Source: Gammaproteobacteria bacterium | GTDB lineage: Bacteria; Gemmatimonadota; Gemmatimonadetes; Longimicrobiales; Gaopeijiaceae | Direction of reading: 5' to 3' | Assembly: GCA_028821195.1 (NCBI GenBank) | Contig: JAPPHB010000064.1 | Coordinates: 62,001-126,000 of the forward strand | Length of the DNA: 64,000 bases | Shown here: positions 18,160 to 27,462 of the stretch, piece after piece | Numbering within the stretch: position 1 is the stretch's first letter | Layout: each line of letters begins with the position of its first letter | Position numbers and translations under genes: made by a program | The notes under the pieces: generated by a model | Told to the model about the DNA's origin: nothing | What the model saw: only the letters and a program-made list of their open reading frames with translations | Database searches by the model: none

Positions 18160-20910
18160 TTACTCCCACCGATAGCCGAACCGAAGGTAATAGAACCCGC
18201 CGTTCGATCCGAACGGCGAGTTGGGACCGTATCGATTGCCCGAGAAGACGGCGTTGGGGTTCTCCTGCGGATAGTGGTTGAGAGCGTTCTGGCCCCCGAC
18301 CGTCACAGTCGCCGCCTCACTCAACGAATACGACGCCTCAAGGTCGAAAAGGTGATTGCCGCCGTAGGAGGTATCATCTCTGGAATCGAACCAGCCGGCG
18401 TAGTAGCTGAGCCGCGCCAGCAGGCGCACGCCGCCGAGGGCATGCTTGCCGGTCACCAGCCAGCGGTATCTCGGGAGGCCTTCCTGCAACTGCCTGATGC
18501 GGGTGTCGTTCACCACATCCGGATCGTACCGGGTGACGCGCGTATCGGTGTGATTGAAGGCCAGGCTGAGCTCCGTATCGCTGGACGAGGGAGGCGCCCA
18601 GGTCGCAACGATGTCGATCCCATGCGTGCGGGTCTGGAAGTCGTTGGTGAAGAAACGGAAGTTCTGCAGATTGGTCGCGCTCGAGATGCCTTCCGCGACA
18701 AGCTGGGTCTTCTGGGCGTCGGTCAACTCGAACGACTGGGTGAGCGCCAGGCGGTCGGAGACGCGCACGTGGAAGTAGTCCGCGGTAAGCTGAAAGGCAC
18801 CCACCCCGACCACTGCACCCAGCGCCAGGTTGCGCGACTTCTCCGCGTCCAGCGGCTCCCCGCCGTTCAGCTGGGCGACCCGCGAAGTCGAGGGGATGGT
18901 GCCGTTGTTTACCAGGTCGCGCAGCTCGCGGTTGAACTGGGTCGACACGTTGAAGGCGTTCTGCTGGCCGGGGGTCGGAGCCCGGAAGCCGGTGCTCAGG
19001 CTGCCGCGCAGCGCAAACCCCTCCGCGAGCGCGTAGCGGGCGGCGAGCTTTCCGTTCAGGGTGGCGCCGAAGTCCTCGAAGTTCTCGAAGCGGAGCGCTC
19101 CCCCGAGGTTCCAGCGGCCATCCGCCGGATCGAGCACTTCAGCGTCGCCATAGAACGCGAAGTTGATGCGGTGCCAGCCCCCGGCCGCGATCGTGCTGAA
19201 GCCGGGAAAACCGTTGGACCCCGCGCTGAACCCCTGGGGCGCGTATGGCCCGATGACCCAGGACTCCTCCTGGCCCAGGCCGATGGTGAAGTGCTCGTCG
19301 CGCCATTCTGCGCCGGCGGCGAGGTTGACCATGTCGCTTGCGGCGTATCCCAGATCGACGTTGACGCCGACTTCCTCCTGCCGGTACAGGCCGGGGTCGA
19401 ATTCGTCGGGCGTGTCGGGGCCCAGTGAGGCGTTGACGGTGTTGAAGATGAAGAAGTCCACCTCGTTGGCGCCGTAGCTGGCGCTGGCGTCCCAGAGCAG
19501 CCCTCCCGCGGTCTGGCCCTTCACCCCGGCGACCACGGAGGCGTCGGTGACGTCGGCTCCGAACTGGGGCGTGAACCCGCCCGGAAACATCTTCTGGAAG
19601 GTGAAGCAGTTCGGGTCGGCCATCACCCGGGCGAGCGCGGCCTGGTCGGGCAGCCCGTCGTTCACCCGGACGACGGGACATCCCGCCGACCGGTCCAGCA
19701 CTCCGTCCATGGCGTCGAGCGCATCGCCGATGAGAAGGGTCTCGCCCCCGTCGCTGCTGAAGACGGCCGCACGGGTGTTGGGATTGCGGAAGAAGAAGCC
19801 GCCGGTGACCCGTTCGCCGGCGTAGTTGGCGTGCCCGTAGAACTGGGTGCCGCCGCGCAACAGGTGGCCGAAGTTGCCCCACAGCTTGAAGTCGTCCTCG
19901 ATCTTCGGAGAACCCCAGATCTGGGCGGGATCGCGGACGTGCGTATTCCCCACCGACGTCAGGAGAGCGGCGTCCGAGCGCTGCACGCTGCGGCTGGTCG
20001 CGTCCGCGTCCCCGTACTCCGCGCTCAGGTTCGCGAACCCGAAGGCGCCGAGCGGCAGCCCGATGTTGCCCGACACGGTGTACGACTCACCTCCGCCGTC
20101 GGCGAACCCTCCCCCGCGCACCTCGAGCGCGCCGCCGGAACGATCGTTCCTGAGCTGGAAGTTCATGACTCCGGCGATGGCGTCCGAGCCGTACTGGGCC
20201 GACGCTCCGTCGCGCAGCACCTCGGCCTGGCGCAGCGCGATGGCCGGGATGCTGGACAGGTCCGGTCCCTGGGCGCCGTCGGAAACCCCGTTGCCGATCC
20301 AAAGGATGGCCGCCGCGCGGTGGCGCCGCTTGCCGTTGACCAGCACGAGCGTGTGGTCGGGCGCGAGGCCGCGCAGGTTGGCCGGGCGGACGATCTTGGC
20401 CGCGTCGCCGGTGGCCTGCGGGTTGATGTTGTAGGAAGGCACCACGGTCCTCAGCAGGTCGGCCACGTCGGTGTCGCCCTGGTCGACGAAGTCCGCGGGC
20501 GGGATGGCGTCGATGGGCACCATGGACTCGGTGACGGTGCGCGGCCGGGCCCGGGTGCCGATGGCGACCACCCCCTCCAGGGCGATGGCCTCCTGTGCCA
20601 GCACCATGTCGAGGTAGGTCGTCACGGCGTCGGTGACCACCACTTCGCGACGCTCCGTGTGATAGCCGATGAGCCGGATCTCCACCATCCGGGTGCCGGC
20701 CGGGATGCCCGCGATCCGGTAGTGGCCCTCCGCGTCGGTGATGCCCCCGGTCCCGAGTTCCGGCAGCGAGATCTGGACGCCGGCAAGGGACCGCCCGGTG
20801 GCCACGTCGCGCACCTGTCCTTCCAGCGCACCCTGGGCCGACAGTGCTCCCGCAGGCGCGACGATGAGGACCGTTACATGCAGAAGCTGCTTCAAGATTC
20901 GCCTGATCAT
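18160..20910 (-). CDS. TonB-dependent outer-membrane receptor
   Basis: A 916-residue receptor with signal peptide (VTVLIVAPAGALSAQ), a carboxypeptidase-regulatory-like domain (EGQVRDVATGRSLAGVQISL, roughly 28-110), a plug domain (TDVADLLRTVVPSYNINPQA, LRGLAPDHTLVLVNGKRRHR, VLRDGASAQYGSDAIAGVMN) and a long 22-strand-type barrel ending in the aromatic FYYLRFGYRW. The plug motifs resemble vitamin, siderophore or oligomer importers; the ligand is not deducible. No SusD-like partner is adjacent, so it is not a classic SusCD pair. Confidence 0.92.
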   Translation of the reverse strand: MIRRILKQLLHVTVLIVAPAGALSAQGALEGQVRDVATGRSLAGVQISLPELGTGGITDAEGHYRIAGIPAGTRMVEIRLIGYHTERREVVVTDAVTTYLDMVLAQEAIALEGVVAIGTRARPRTVTESMVPIDAIPPADFVDQGDTDVADLLRTVVPSYNINPQATGDAAKIVRPANLRGLAPDHTLVLVNGKRRHRAAAILWIGNGVSDGAQGPDLSSIPAIALRQAEVLRDGASAQYGSDAIAGVMNFQLRNDRSGGALEVRGGGFADGGGESYTVSGNIGLPLGAFGFANLSAEYGDADATSRSVQRSDAALLTSVGNTHVRDPAQIWGSPKIEDDFKLWGNFGHLLRGGTQFYGHANYAGERVTGGFFFRNPNTRAAVFSSDGGETLLIGDALDAMDGVLDRSAGCPVVRVNDGLPDQAALARVMADPNCFTFQKMFPGGFTPQFGADVTDASVVAGVKGQTAGGLLWDASASYGANEVDFFIFNTVNASLGPDTPDEFDPGLYRQEEVGVNVDLGYAASDMVNLAAGAEWRDEHFTIGLGQEESWVIGPYAPQGFSAGSNGFPGFSTIAAGGWHRINFAFYGDAEVLDPADGRWNLGGALRFENFEDFGATLNGKLAARYALAEGFALRGSLSTGFRAPTPGQQNAFNVSTQFNRELRDLVNNGTIPSTSRVAQLNGGEPLDAEKSRNLALGAVVGVGAFQLTADYFHVRVSDRLALTQSFELTDAQKTQLVAEGISSATNLQNFRFFTNDFQTRTHGIDIVATWAPPSSSDTELSLAFNHTDTRVTRYDPDVVNDTRIRQLQEGLPRYRWLVTGKHALGGVRLLARLSYYAGWFDSRDDTSYGGNHLFDLEASYSLSEAATVTVGGQNALNHYPQENPNAVFSGNRYGPNSPFGSNGGFYYLRFGYRWE

Positions 20911-21306
20911 GGTCCGAAGCTCCCGTATTCCGATGAAGTGCTGGACCGGTTGTTGCTGAGGCCGACCGGGGTCCAGGCATCGCTGCTGTCACAGGCTCAG
21001 GTCCCGCGTCACGAAGTGGTTACTTGCGCGAACCCCGGCGGGATCCCATTGTGACGGATTGCTTTGCCTTTTTTTGTCCCTGCCGTCCAGTGTCGCGGGG
21101 TCTCCTTCCCGCGATGGCGGGAGCGCCTCCCCCGACCGCCCGGCGCCGTTGTTCCCACCAGCCGTATCCCCTTCCGAGGAGTAGCCATCGACTGACCCGG
21201 TACCGAACCAAACAACGGCCCCTCCGGGGACGCACGGCATGCTCCGCGTGTACGGCGAGCCCGGTTGAGCGTTCTTCCAGCAGGTTCACTCCAGGAAGGA
21301 GGCAAT
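20911..21306. other. Gene-free stretch between divergent genes
   Basis: About 395 bases between the TonB receptor start (minus) and the small membrane protein (plus). Open frames here overlap one another and none has a recognisable family. A run of seven T (21068-21074) stands out in the GC-rich background. Promoters for both flanking genes must lie here, but I cannot place them confidently. Confidence 0.4.
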
Positions 21307-21654
21307 GTGGACAGGAATTTTGCAACTGGGACCGTCGCGGTTGCCGTCGCGCTGCTGGTTCTCGGCTATGTCGAGGGCGCAGTAGGTGTCGGAGAAGCGG
21401 CCAACCTTGACCTCAACGGTATCCTTGGCCTCCTCTTTGCCGGAGCATTCTACACTCTTGTCCTTGGCTGGAGGGGCGTTGGCAACGCCCAGGACGGCTT
21501 CAAGGGCGGAGCGGTGCTCGGCGCTGTGATGAGCTTGATGAGTAATGGCATCATGAGCAGCGACGCGGTGATGGCACTAGTGGTTGCGGCGGTTGTGACG
21601 GGTATAGTCGGTGCCGTGCTGGGTGTTCTCGCGGCCAGAGGAAGTGCCGGCTGA
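21307..21654 (+). CDS. Four-helix membrane protein of unknown function (paralogue of 12303)
   Basis: A 115-residue hydrophobic protein. The GTG at 21307 has a near-perfect ribosome-binding site AAGGAGG (21296-21302) four bases upstream, which decides the start. LGWRGVGNAQDGFKGGAVLG matches the paralogue at 12303-12704. Four membrane helices are evident, and the C-terminus is short and polar (ARGSAG). Function unknown. Confidence 0.72.
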   Translation: MDRNFATGTVAVAVALLVLGYVEGAVGVGEAANLDLNGILGLLFAGAFYTLVLGWRGVGNAQDGFKGGAVLGAVMSLMSNGIMSSDAVMALVVAAVVTGIVGAVLGVLAARGSAG

Positions 21655-21873
21655 TCTCGATCCCTTAGGACGGACGGCGGCCGCGGCCCGCAGGGGCCGC
21701 CGATACGCTTCGGGGCGCGGCCGCCGATCCAACTTCACTACTGCACCTCAGTCCCTGAACGCCCCTCCTTCCCGGTCGTTCCGGTCAATCGGCTTGCTTC
21801 GATGACTTTCCGCAGGTAGCGTGCGCCCTCTTCCGAGTCCCGCGCGCTGCTCCTCGAAGACAGGAATCCCAGG

Positions 21874-23352
21874 ATGTATCGCTCTCCCCGCGTCTCGCTC
21901 GTCGCCCTGGCCGCATCCTCCGCTTTGGCACTCGCCGGCTGCGGTCCGGCCACCCAGGCCTCACCGGCAGCAACCAGTTCCGACGGGCCCTCTCATCCCG
22001 GGGTCGACGCCGTGTTCGCGGATCTGGACCGGGACGGCCCCGGCGCGGCGGTCGGAGTCCTGCTCGCGGGCGAAATCGTCCATCGAGCGGGATACGGTGT
22101 CGCGCACCTCGACCACGGCGTCCCCATCACGCCCGGGACGGTGTTCGACATCGCCTCCATCTCCAAGCAGTTCGGAGCCATGGCGGCCCTCCTCCTCGAA
22201 GCCGACGGCAGGCTGGACCTGGACGAGGACGTGCGTGCCTACGTTCCCGAACTCCCCGACTTCGGGGTCCGGATCACGCCCAGGCATCTCATTCACCACA
22301 CCAGCGGGATTCGCGACTGGGTGCACGTCATGTCGCTGGCGGGGCTCGAGAGGAGCGACGTCATCTCCTTCGACAGGATCCTGCGCATGCTCTTTGAGCA
22401 GCAGGCCGTCAACTTCGATCCCGGCGCCGAATACGCCTACTCCAATACCGGCTACAACCTGCTTGCCAGGGTGATCGAGGCGCAGTCGGGGATGAGCTTC
22501 CGCGCGTTCACGCGGCAGCGGATCTTCCAACCCCTGGGGATGAGCCGCACGCATTTTTCGGACGATCACCTGGAGGTGGTGCCGGGACGTGCCGAGTCCT
22601 ATTCGCCCGGCGGCGACGCGGGCTTCGTGCGCCAGCTCAACCAGCTCACAGCGCTGGCCTCGAGTTCGCTCAACACCACCATCGACGACTTCATCCTGTG
22701 GATGCAGAACTACGAAACCGGCGAGGTCGGAGGCGAGCAGGTGGTTAAGACGATGGTCGAGCAGGGTGCGCTGAACGACGGCGAGACGCTGGCGTACGCC
22801 CATGGGCTCACCACCGGCGAGTATCGGGGGCTACCCAACTTCGGCCACGGCGGCTCCTGGGCGGGATACCGCACCAACTTTGTGCGCTTTCCGGAGCAGA
22901 ACCTGTCGATCGCCGTGTTCTGCAACGTGTCGGACTGCGATCCCGCGGGGCGCGCGTTGAGGGTGGCAGAGGTCTTCGCCGGAGAGGCCATGGGCCCGGA
23001 ACCCGCGCCGGTTGGCAGCGCCGAGATCACCGATGCGCCCCCGCCCATGCCCACGGAGGCCCAACTGCGCGAGTACGCCGGACGCTACCGGAGCCCCGAA
23101 CTCGACATGACCTACGAGATTGTGGTCGATCGCGGCAGCCTGGTCGCCCGCCACTGGCGCAACGGCCCTTCGGCGCTGGCGCCGGCAGGCGAGGATGCCT
23201 TCTCCGGCAACCCGCGCCTCTTCCCGGAGCTGCGCTTCCGGCGGGACGGATCCGGTCGGGTGGTGGCGTTCACCGTCACCGGCGGGCGGGTGCGCGACCT
23301 GATCTTCGAGCGCGTGGGGGGATATGCAGGACCATGCGCTACCCGGCGGTAG
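21874..23352 (+). CDS. Serine hydrolase, class C beta-lactamase/DD-peptidase family (lipoprotein)
   Basis: A 492-residue protein with lipobox LAGC. The beta-lactamase-like domain has the SxxK motif S95-I-S-K98 (FDIASISKQFGA), YSN at about 189-191 (YAYSNTGYNLLARV) and a GHGGSW segment in the position of the KTG box. HHTSGIRDW is typical of this family. A C-terminal DUF3471-like region (LREYAGRYRSPELDMTY) follows. Such proteins are usually esterases or D-aminopeptidases, not antibiotic-resistance enzymes. The downstream propeller gene starts 9 bases after its stop, so the two are probably co-transcribed. Confidence 0.85.
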   Translation: MYRSPRVSLVALAASSALALAGCGPATQASPAATSSDGPSHPGVDAVFADLDRDGPGAAVGVLLAGEIVHRAGYGVAHLDHGVPITPGTVFDIASISKQFGAMAALLLEADGRLDLDEDVRAYVPELPDFGVRITPRHLIHHTSGIRDWVHVMSLAGLERSDVISFDRILRMLFEQQAVNFDPGAEYAYSNTGYNLLARVIEAQSGMSFRAFTRQRIFQPLGMSRTHFSDDHLEVVPGRAESYSPGGDAGFVRQLNQLTALASSSLNTTIDDFILWMQNYETGEVGGEQVVKTMVEQGALNDGETLAYAHGLTTGEYRGLPNFGHGGSWAGYRTNFVRFPEQNLSIAVFCNVSDCDPAGRALRVAEVFAGEAMGPEPAPVGSAEITDAPPPMPTEAQLREYAGRYRSPELDMTYEIVVDRGSLVARHWRNGPSALAPAGEDAFSGNPRLFPELRFRRDGSGRVVAFTVTGGRVRDLIFERVGGYAGPCATRR

Positions 23353-23361
23353 TGTTGTTTG

Positions 23362-24672
23362 ATGACGCTTGCAGCAGGCGGATGCGGCGACGATGCGCCC
23401 GGTTCCTCACCATCGGGCTCGTCGCGGCAACTGGGCGACACGACGTTCGTATTCTCGTCGGCGCCGCTGCGAGGCACGGCTTCCCTTCGCGAGGTGTCGC
23501 GCATCGGCATGGTCGACGGTCCACCGGAGTACCTGCTGGGCATGTTCCCGACGTTCACCGTGGGCCCGGACGGCAGTTTCGTCGTCGCCGATGGAGGCAA
23601 CCTTCGACTCTACGACAGCGATGGCGCATACGTCAGGATGATCGCTCGCCAGGGCCAGGGACCCGGCGAGGTGAGAGCCCTGACCGGCATGGATGTCTCG
23701 GTCGACGGGCTGCTGGCCGTGCTGGACCTCGGGAATCGCCGCGTCAGTGTCTTTTCGCTCGACGGCAACCTCGTACGGGAGATCAGACTCGATCGGACGG
23801 CGGGAAGACCCGGGTACGGACGGGACGCCATCCGATGGGACGATGAAGGTCAGCTCTGGATCGCCCTCAACCCGCCCCGGAGTGGCGCGGATACGCTCCG
23901 CAGGGAGCAGCGCAGACCGCTGTTCGGCCGCCTGGTCGACCACGAGCAAGTGGCGGACACCGTGTTCCTGCCCCCGCGAGCCTGGGAGGGGTGCGAGCGA
24001 CGGCTCCCGGTATTCGCCGCCGGATTCATGGAGGACAGCCGTCTCTGGCACATGCCCTTCGCGCAATGGGCGCGGAATCGAATGGGCTCATTGGCGTTCG
24101 GGTGCTCGGCCGGCTACGCGGTGGATGTCGCTCGACCGGACGGGGGAGTAACCCGGATCTCGAGAGAATGGGAGTCCCCGGTGAGGACGGACGAGGAGCA
24201 TGAGTACTGGTCCGAGGGGGCGCGAAGGGCGATTTCGGAGACTCGCAGTCTCAACCAGACTCTGGCGGCTGCGGGGCGCGGAGACCTCGTGAGGCCGATT
24301 CCTCCTGCTTCGACCTTTCCGCGGGAGCGTCCCGCGTTCCTTCGTCTCTGGCAAGCGGACGACGGCCGACTTTGGGTCTGGCCAGGAGCGACGGGTTCGA
24401 GCCGCCCGACGACCGACGAGGAACGGCGCCAGCAACCCGGACTGGAACCGCGGATCTGGGACTACTGGAATCCGACGGACGGCTTCGACGTGTTCGACGC
24501 GGACGGTCGGTGGATCGGCCATGTCAACACGCCCGAAAGCTGGGACGCCGACCCCTATCCCGGGATTATCGATCCGTACATCAAGGGCGACACGATCTGG
24601 GCCGTGGTCAAGGAAGAGTTCGACGTCCGCTACCTGGTACGGTTCGAAGTTGAGTGGCCTTCTCCGGATTAG
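23362..24672 (+). CDS. Six-bladed beta-propeller protein
   Basis: About 436 residues with propeller repeats (TVGPDGSFVVADGGNLRLY, DVSVDGLLAVLDLGNRRVSV) and GQGPGEVRALTG, the same family as 2-1222. A stop in frame at 23350-23352, shared with the preceding gene, limits the start to TTG 23359 or ATG 23362. This leaves MTLAAGGC before a possible lipidation Cys, much shorter than a normal signal peptide. Either the N-terminus has been lost, or a frameshift hides it, or the protein is cytosolic. The C-terminal part (GFDVFDADGRWIGHV) is intact. Confidence 0.7.
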   Translation: MTLAAGGCGDDAPGSSPSGSSRQLGDTTFVFSSAPLRGTASLREVSRIGMVDGPPEYLLGMFPTFTVGPDGSFVVADGGNLRLYDSDGAYVRMIARQGQGPGEVRALTGMDVSVDGLLAVLDLGNRRVSVFSLDGNLVREIRLDRTAGRPGYGRDAIRWDDEGQLWIALNPPRSGADTLRREQRRPLFGRLVDHEQVADTVFLPPRAWEGCERRLPVFAAGFMEDSRLWHMPFAQWARNRMGSLAFGCSAGYAVDVARPDGGVTRISREWESPVRTDEEHEYWSEGARRAISETRSLNQTLAAAGRGDLVRPIPPASTFPRERPAFLRLWQADDGRLWVWPGATGSSRPTTDEERRQQPGLEPRIWDYWNPTDGFDVFDADGRWIGHVNTPESWDADPYPGIIDPYIKGDTIWAVVKEEFDVRYLVRFEVEWPSPD

Positions 24673-24723
24673 CTTCCAACGATCCTGCGGACCAGCGCTC
24701 GCCGATGCCGAGGGGCGCTTCGG

Positions 24724-25437
24724 CTACGACAATCCCCCGTCCACCAGCAGGCTCTCGCCGGTGACATAAGACGACGCGTCCGAGATCAGGAAGGCCACCG
24801 CCTCGGCCACCTCGCGGGTGCGCGCGGGGCGGCCGGCCGGGATCGTGGCACGCACGGCCTCGTCCACCGGGTAGCTGTCGACGTAGCCGGGCAGGACATC
24901 GTTCATGCGGATGCCGTCGGCGGCATAGCGCGTGGAGTACATGCGGGTGAAGGCGCTCAGCCCCGCGCGGATCGCCGACGAGATGGGGAAGGCGGCGGTG
25001 GGCCGCTCCGCCCCGAACGTGGAGATGTTCACGATGGAGCCGCCGCCGCCGGCCTTCAGGATGGGGGTCACCAGGCGGCTCATGCGCACCACGTTGAGGA
25101 GCAGCAGATCCAGGCCGTCGTGCCACGCCGCATCGTCGAGGTCGAGCAGATCGCCGCGCGCGGCGTGCCCGGTGTTGTTCACCACCCCGTCCAGACGCCC
25201 GAATCGGTCGAGCGCGCCATCCACAAGGCGGGCCAGGTCGTCCGGCTCGGTGACCGAGCCCCGCATGCCCCACCCCCCCAGCCGCCCCGCCAGCTCGCGC
25301 GCCTCCGCCGACCGCGACATGAGCGCCACCCGGTAGCCGCGCTCGGCGAGCAGTTCGGCGCACGCCGCCCCCATCCCCCGCCCCGCCGCGGTAACCACGA
25401 CGACGGGCTCGCTGGAGGCCCCGCCGTACGCGCTCAC
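24724..25437 (-). CDS. SDR family protein with atypical active site
   Basis: A 237-residue Rossmann protein. The nucleotide motif TAAGRGMG, NNTG and the C-terminal VTGESLLVDGGLS place it in the short-chain dehydrogenase family. Aligned with the SDR at 17322, the catalytic YxxxK is replaced by SxxxR within PISSAIRAGL, although the preceding Ser is kept in IVNIST. Such variants exist in the family, but canonical oxidoreductase chemistry is doubtful. The gene is convergent with the propeller gene ending at 24672 and has no obvious operon partner. Confidence 0.8.
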   Translation of the reverse strand: MSAYGGASSEPVVVVTAAGRGMGAACAELLAERGYRVALMSRSAEARELAGRLGGWGMRGSVTEPDDLARLVDGALDRFGRLDGVVNNTGHAARGDLLDLDDAAWHDGLDLLLLNVVRMSRLVTPILKAGGGGSIVNISTFGAERPTAAFPISSAIRAGLSAFTRMYSTRYAADGIRMNDVLPGYVDSYPVDEAVRATIPAGRPARTREVAEAVAFLISDASSYVTGESLLVDGGLS

Positions 25438-25674
25438 GGTACGCGCACCCGCGAGAAGGCCCGCCCGACCCGCCGCGTGCCGGTGTGCCCGAGGCGACCG
25501 GCCAGCCCACGGACGGGCCGTACGCGATGGCGAGCGTCACGGGCCGTCGCGCCGCGGCATCCCGCTCCTCCCGCACGCTCCGCGTTGCACCCGGGTGAAC
25601 GCGCGAATCCTTCCCCGGGTAGGACCGTATCGGTCACTGGATCCGCACCCCGCCGATCACAACCGGACTGAACG

Positions 25675-26034
25675 TTGCGCAGACTCATCCTCTCACTCGG
25701 CATCAACGCGGCCGCGCTCTGGGTCGCGGCGCGACTGGTCGCGGGCATCCGGCTCGGCGAGCGGTTCGAAGAGGTCGTCGTGGTCGCGGCCGTCTTCGCC
25801 CTGGTGAACGCCTTCATCCGACCGGTGGTGAAGTTCTTCGCCTTTCCGGTCATCCTCCTCACGCTCGGGCTCTTCACCCTCGTCATCAACGCGGGCATGC
25901 TCATGCTCGCCGACCTGCTGGCGGAAGGGCTGTTCGTGACCGGCTTCGCATCGGCTCTCCTGGGCAGCGTGATCATCTCGTTCGTGAGCGTGGTGCTGGG
26001 GTCCATACTGGACGTGAAGGGGAAGCGGGATTAG
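25675..26034 (+). CDS. Phage-holin-family 4 (YvlD-like) membrane protein
   Basis: A 119-residue protein with four hydrophobic helices and the family signature LVNAFIRPVVKFFAFPVILLT followed by LGLFTLVINAGMLML. This family (YvlD-like, PF04020) is widespread and mostly of unknown function despite the holin name. The start is TTG 25675, which gives the conserved MRRLILSLGINA N-terminus; the Shine-Dalgarno is weak. It is a single gene converging on the NTF2-like gene. Confidence 0.82.
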   Translation: MRRLILSLGINAAALWVAARLVAGIRLGERFEEVVVVAAVFALVNAFIRPVVKFFAFPVILLTLGLFTLVINAGMLMLADLLAEGLFVTGFASALLGSVIISFVSVVLGSILDVKGKRD

Positions 26035-26040
26035 CCGGTT

Positions 26041-26060
26041 TCGGGCAACCGGATGCCCGA
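26041..26060. terminator. Short hairpin between convergent genes
   Basis: Arms TCGGGCA and TGCCCGA (7 base pairs, 6-base loop) lie between the stops of the holin-like gene (26034) and the NTF2-like gene (26061). It lacks a T tract, so it is only terminator-like. Confidence 0.4.
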
Positions 26061-26519
26061 TCACGGCACGACCGGATAGTACCACACCCGTTGAATCAGG
26101 CCATCGCGCACGTGGTAGACTGCGAGCGACGCCTGGGACCGCTCTTCCCCGTCCGAGGCCGTCCACGACGCCCGTTCGCGCACCGCCACGAAGTCCCCGG
26201 TGACGACCGCCTCCTCGATCTCGGACCTCACCGTGGGCTGCGCCTCGAAGTAGGTCGCCATGTAGTCGCGCAGCATCTCGCGACCGCGTACTTCGACCGA
26301 CGTGATGCTCCCCTGCACGTTCACCCACTCCACAGCGGGCGACACCCACGAAAGCAGATCCTCGGCGTCGTGGCGGTTGAAGGCGTCCACATGCCCCTGC
26401 ACCACCGCCAGCGGCCCGACCACGTCTGCGTCGCTTTCCGCCTCGGAGGGTCCCGAGCATGACGTCGCGGTCCATCCCGCTACGAGGGCCGCGCCGACGG
26501 CCAACCACATCCTGCCCAT
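26061..26519 (-). CDS. NTF2/SnoaL-like (DUF4440-type) lipoprotein
   Basis: A 152-residue protein with a lipobox-like TATSC and a cone-shaped NTF2 fold: VVQGHVDAFNRHDAEDLLSWV, WVNVQGSITSVEVRGREMLRDY, RERASWTASDGEERSQASLAVYHV. This family includes isomerases, dehydratases and simple ligand-binding proteins, and no catalytic pair can be assigned. It starts three bases after the HAD gene ends and is the last gene of the minus-strand operon that begins with the OsmC selenoprotein. Confidence 0.75.
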   Translation of the reverse strand: MGRMWLAVGAALVAGWTATSCSGPSEAESDADVVGPLAVVQGHVDAFNRHDAEDLLSWVSPAVEWVNVQGSITSVEVRGREMLRDYMATYFEAQPTVRSEIEEAVVTGDFVAVRERASWTASDGEERSQASLAVYHVRDGLIQRVWYYPVVP

Positions 26520-26522
26520 CCT

Positions 26523-27230
26523 CTACTCCTCCGCCAGCACCATCTCCGCCAGCGTCCCCAGATCCGGCACCTCCAGATCGGGCCGGGCGCTCACGGGCAT
26601 CGTAGCCCCCGATCCGCCATGAGGGGAGACCCTGTTCACATGCACCGTGGCAAACCCGAGGCGCTTCGCCGGAGCGATGTCGTGGAAGAGGCTCTGGGCA
26701 ACGTGCAGAATGGCGTCGACGGGCAGGCCGAGGCGCTCGAGCGCCAGTTGGAAGTTGCGCGCATCGGGCTTGTAGCTGCCGATCTGCTGGGCCGTCACGA
26801 CTTCGTGGAAGTGGACCCCCAGGCGGCGCGCCGAGAAGGCGAACAGGTCGTCATCCACGTTGGAGATCACGGCCAGCCGATAGCGCGACGCGAGGATGCG
26901 CAGGGCGGCCACCGTGTCGTCGAAGGGAGCCCAGCGGGCGATCGACTCCGGAAGCGAGGCCCGCTCGCCGGGGCTGGGCACGAACCCCAGTTCGCGTCCG
27001 AACTCGTCCACTACCCCGGAGAGGACATCCCGGTAGGTGCGGTAGGGCCCCGCCTGGATGGTCGACTCGAAGCGGGCGAAATGCTCCAGGATCTCCGAGG
27101 GAGGAAGGTCGTGGCCATGCGCACCCAGCACGCGCTGGACGGCACGCAGAATCCCGCTCTCCCAGTCGATGAGCGTGCCGTAGCAGTCGAAGGTGAGAAC
27201 CTGGACGGAGGAGAGGTTGATCGCCTGCAC
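26523..27230 (-). CDS. HAD-superfamily hydrolase, haloacid dehalogenase type II-like
   Basis: A 235-residue HAD hydrolase. The nucleophile is D15 in LTFDCYGTLIDWE. Motif II is in LAVISNVDDDLF, the Lys is in QIGSYKPDARNF, and motif IV lies near VAQSLFHDIAPAKRLGF. FDCYGTLIDWE and the cap region resemble L-2-haloacid dehalogenases, but many such proteins are general phosphatases. GTG 27230 is the start, four bases after the preceding small membrane protein gene, indicating co-translation in the redox operon. Confidence 0.85.
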   Translation of the reverse strand: MQAINLSSVQVLTFDCYGTLIDWESGILRAVQRVLGAHGHDLPPSEILEHFARFESTIQAGPYRTYRDVLSGVVDEFGRELGFVPSPGERASLPESIARWAPFDDTVAALRILASRYRLAVISNVDDDLFAFSARRLGVHFHEVVTAQQIGSYKPDARNFQLALERLGLPVDAILHVAQSLFHDIAPAKRLGFATVHVNRVSPHGGSGATMPVSARPDLEVPDLGTLAEMVLAEE

Positions 27231-27234
27231 GTGC

Positions 27235-27462
27235 CTATCTCCTTCTCTGCGCGCGCCGCTGCCGCGAGCGGGCCACCGCCTCCCCCACCAGCGGCCCGGC
27301 CAGCCCGCCGATGGTGCCCCCCAGCACCATCATGAACCCCAGCGGACCGAGAGTACGGACCAGCCCCACGCCGGAACTGATCGCCTGGTAGACGCTCGCG
27401 AGCCCGAAGGCGAGCGCGCCGACCACGAAGCCGATCAGGGTACGCCGCACGATTCGGTTCAT
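27235..27462 (-). CDS. Small membrane protein of unknown function
   Basis: A 75-residue protein with two hydrophobic helices (TLIGFVVGALAFGLASVYQ and PLGFMMVLGGTIGGLAGPLV) and a strongly basic C-terminus (ARSRQRRAQRRR). Its ATG overlaps the stop of the cytochrome c gene (ATGA, 27459-27462). It could anchor or assist the adjacent envelope redox proteins; no family recognised. Confidence 0.6.
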   Translation of the reverse strand: MNRIVRRTLIGFVVGALAFGLASVYQAISSGVGLVRTLGPLGFMMVLGGTIGGLAGPLVGEAVARSRQRRAQRRR

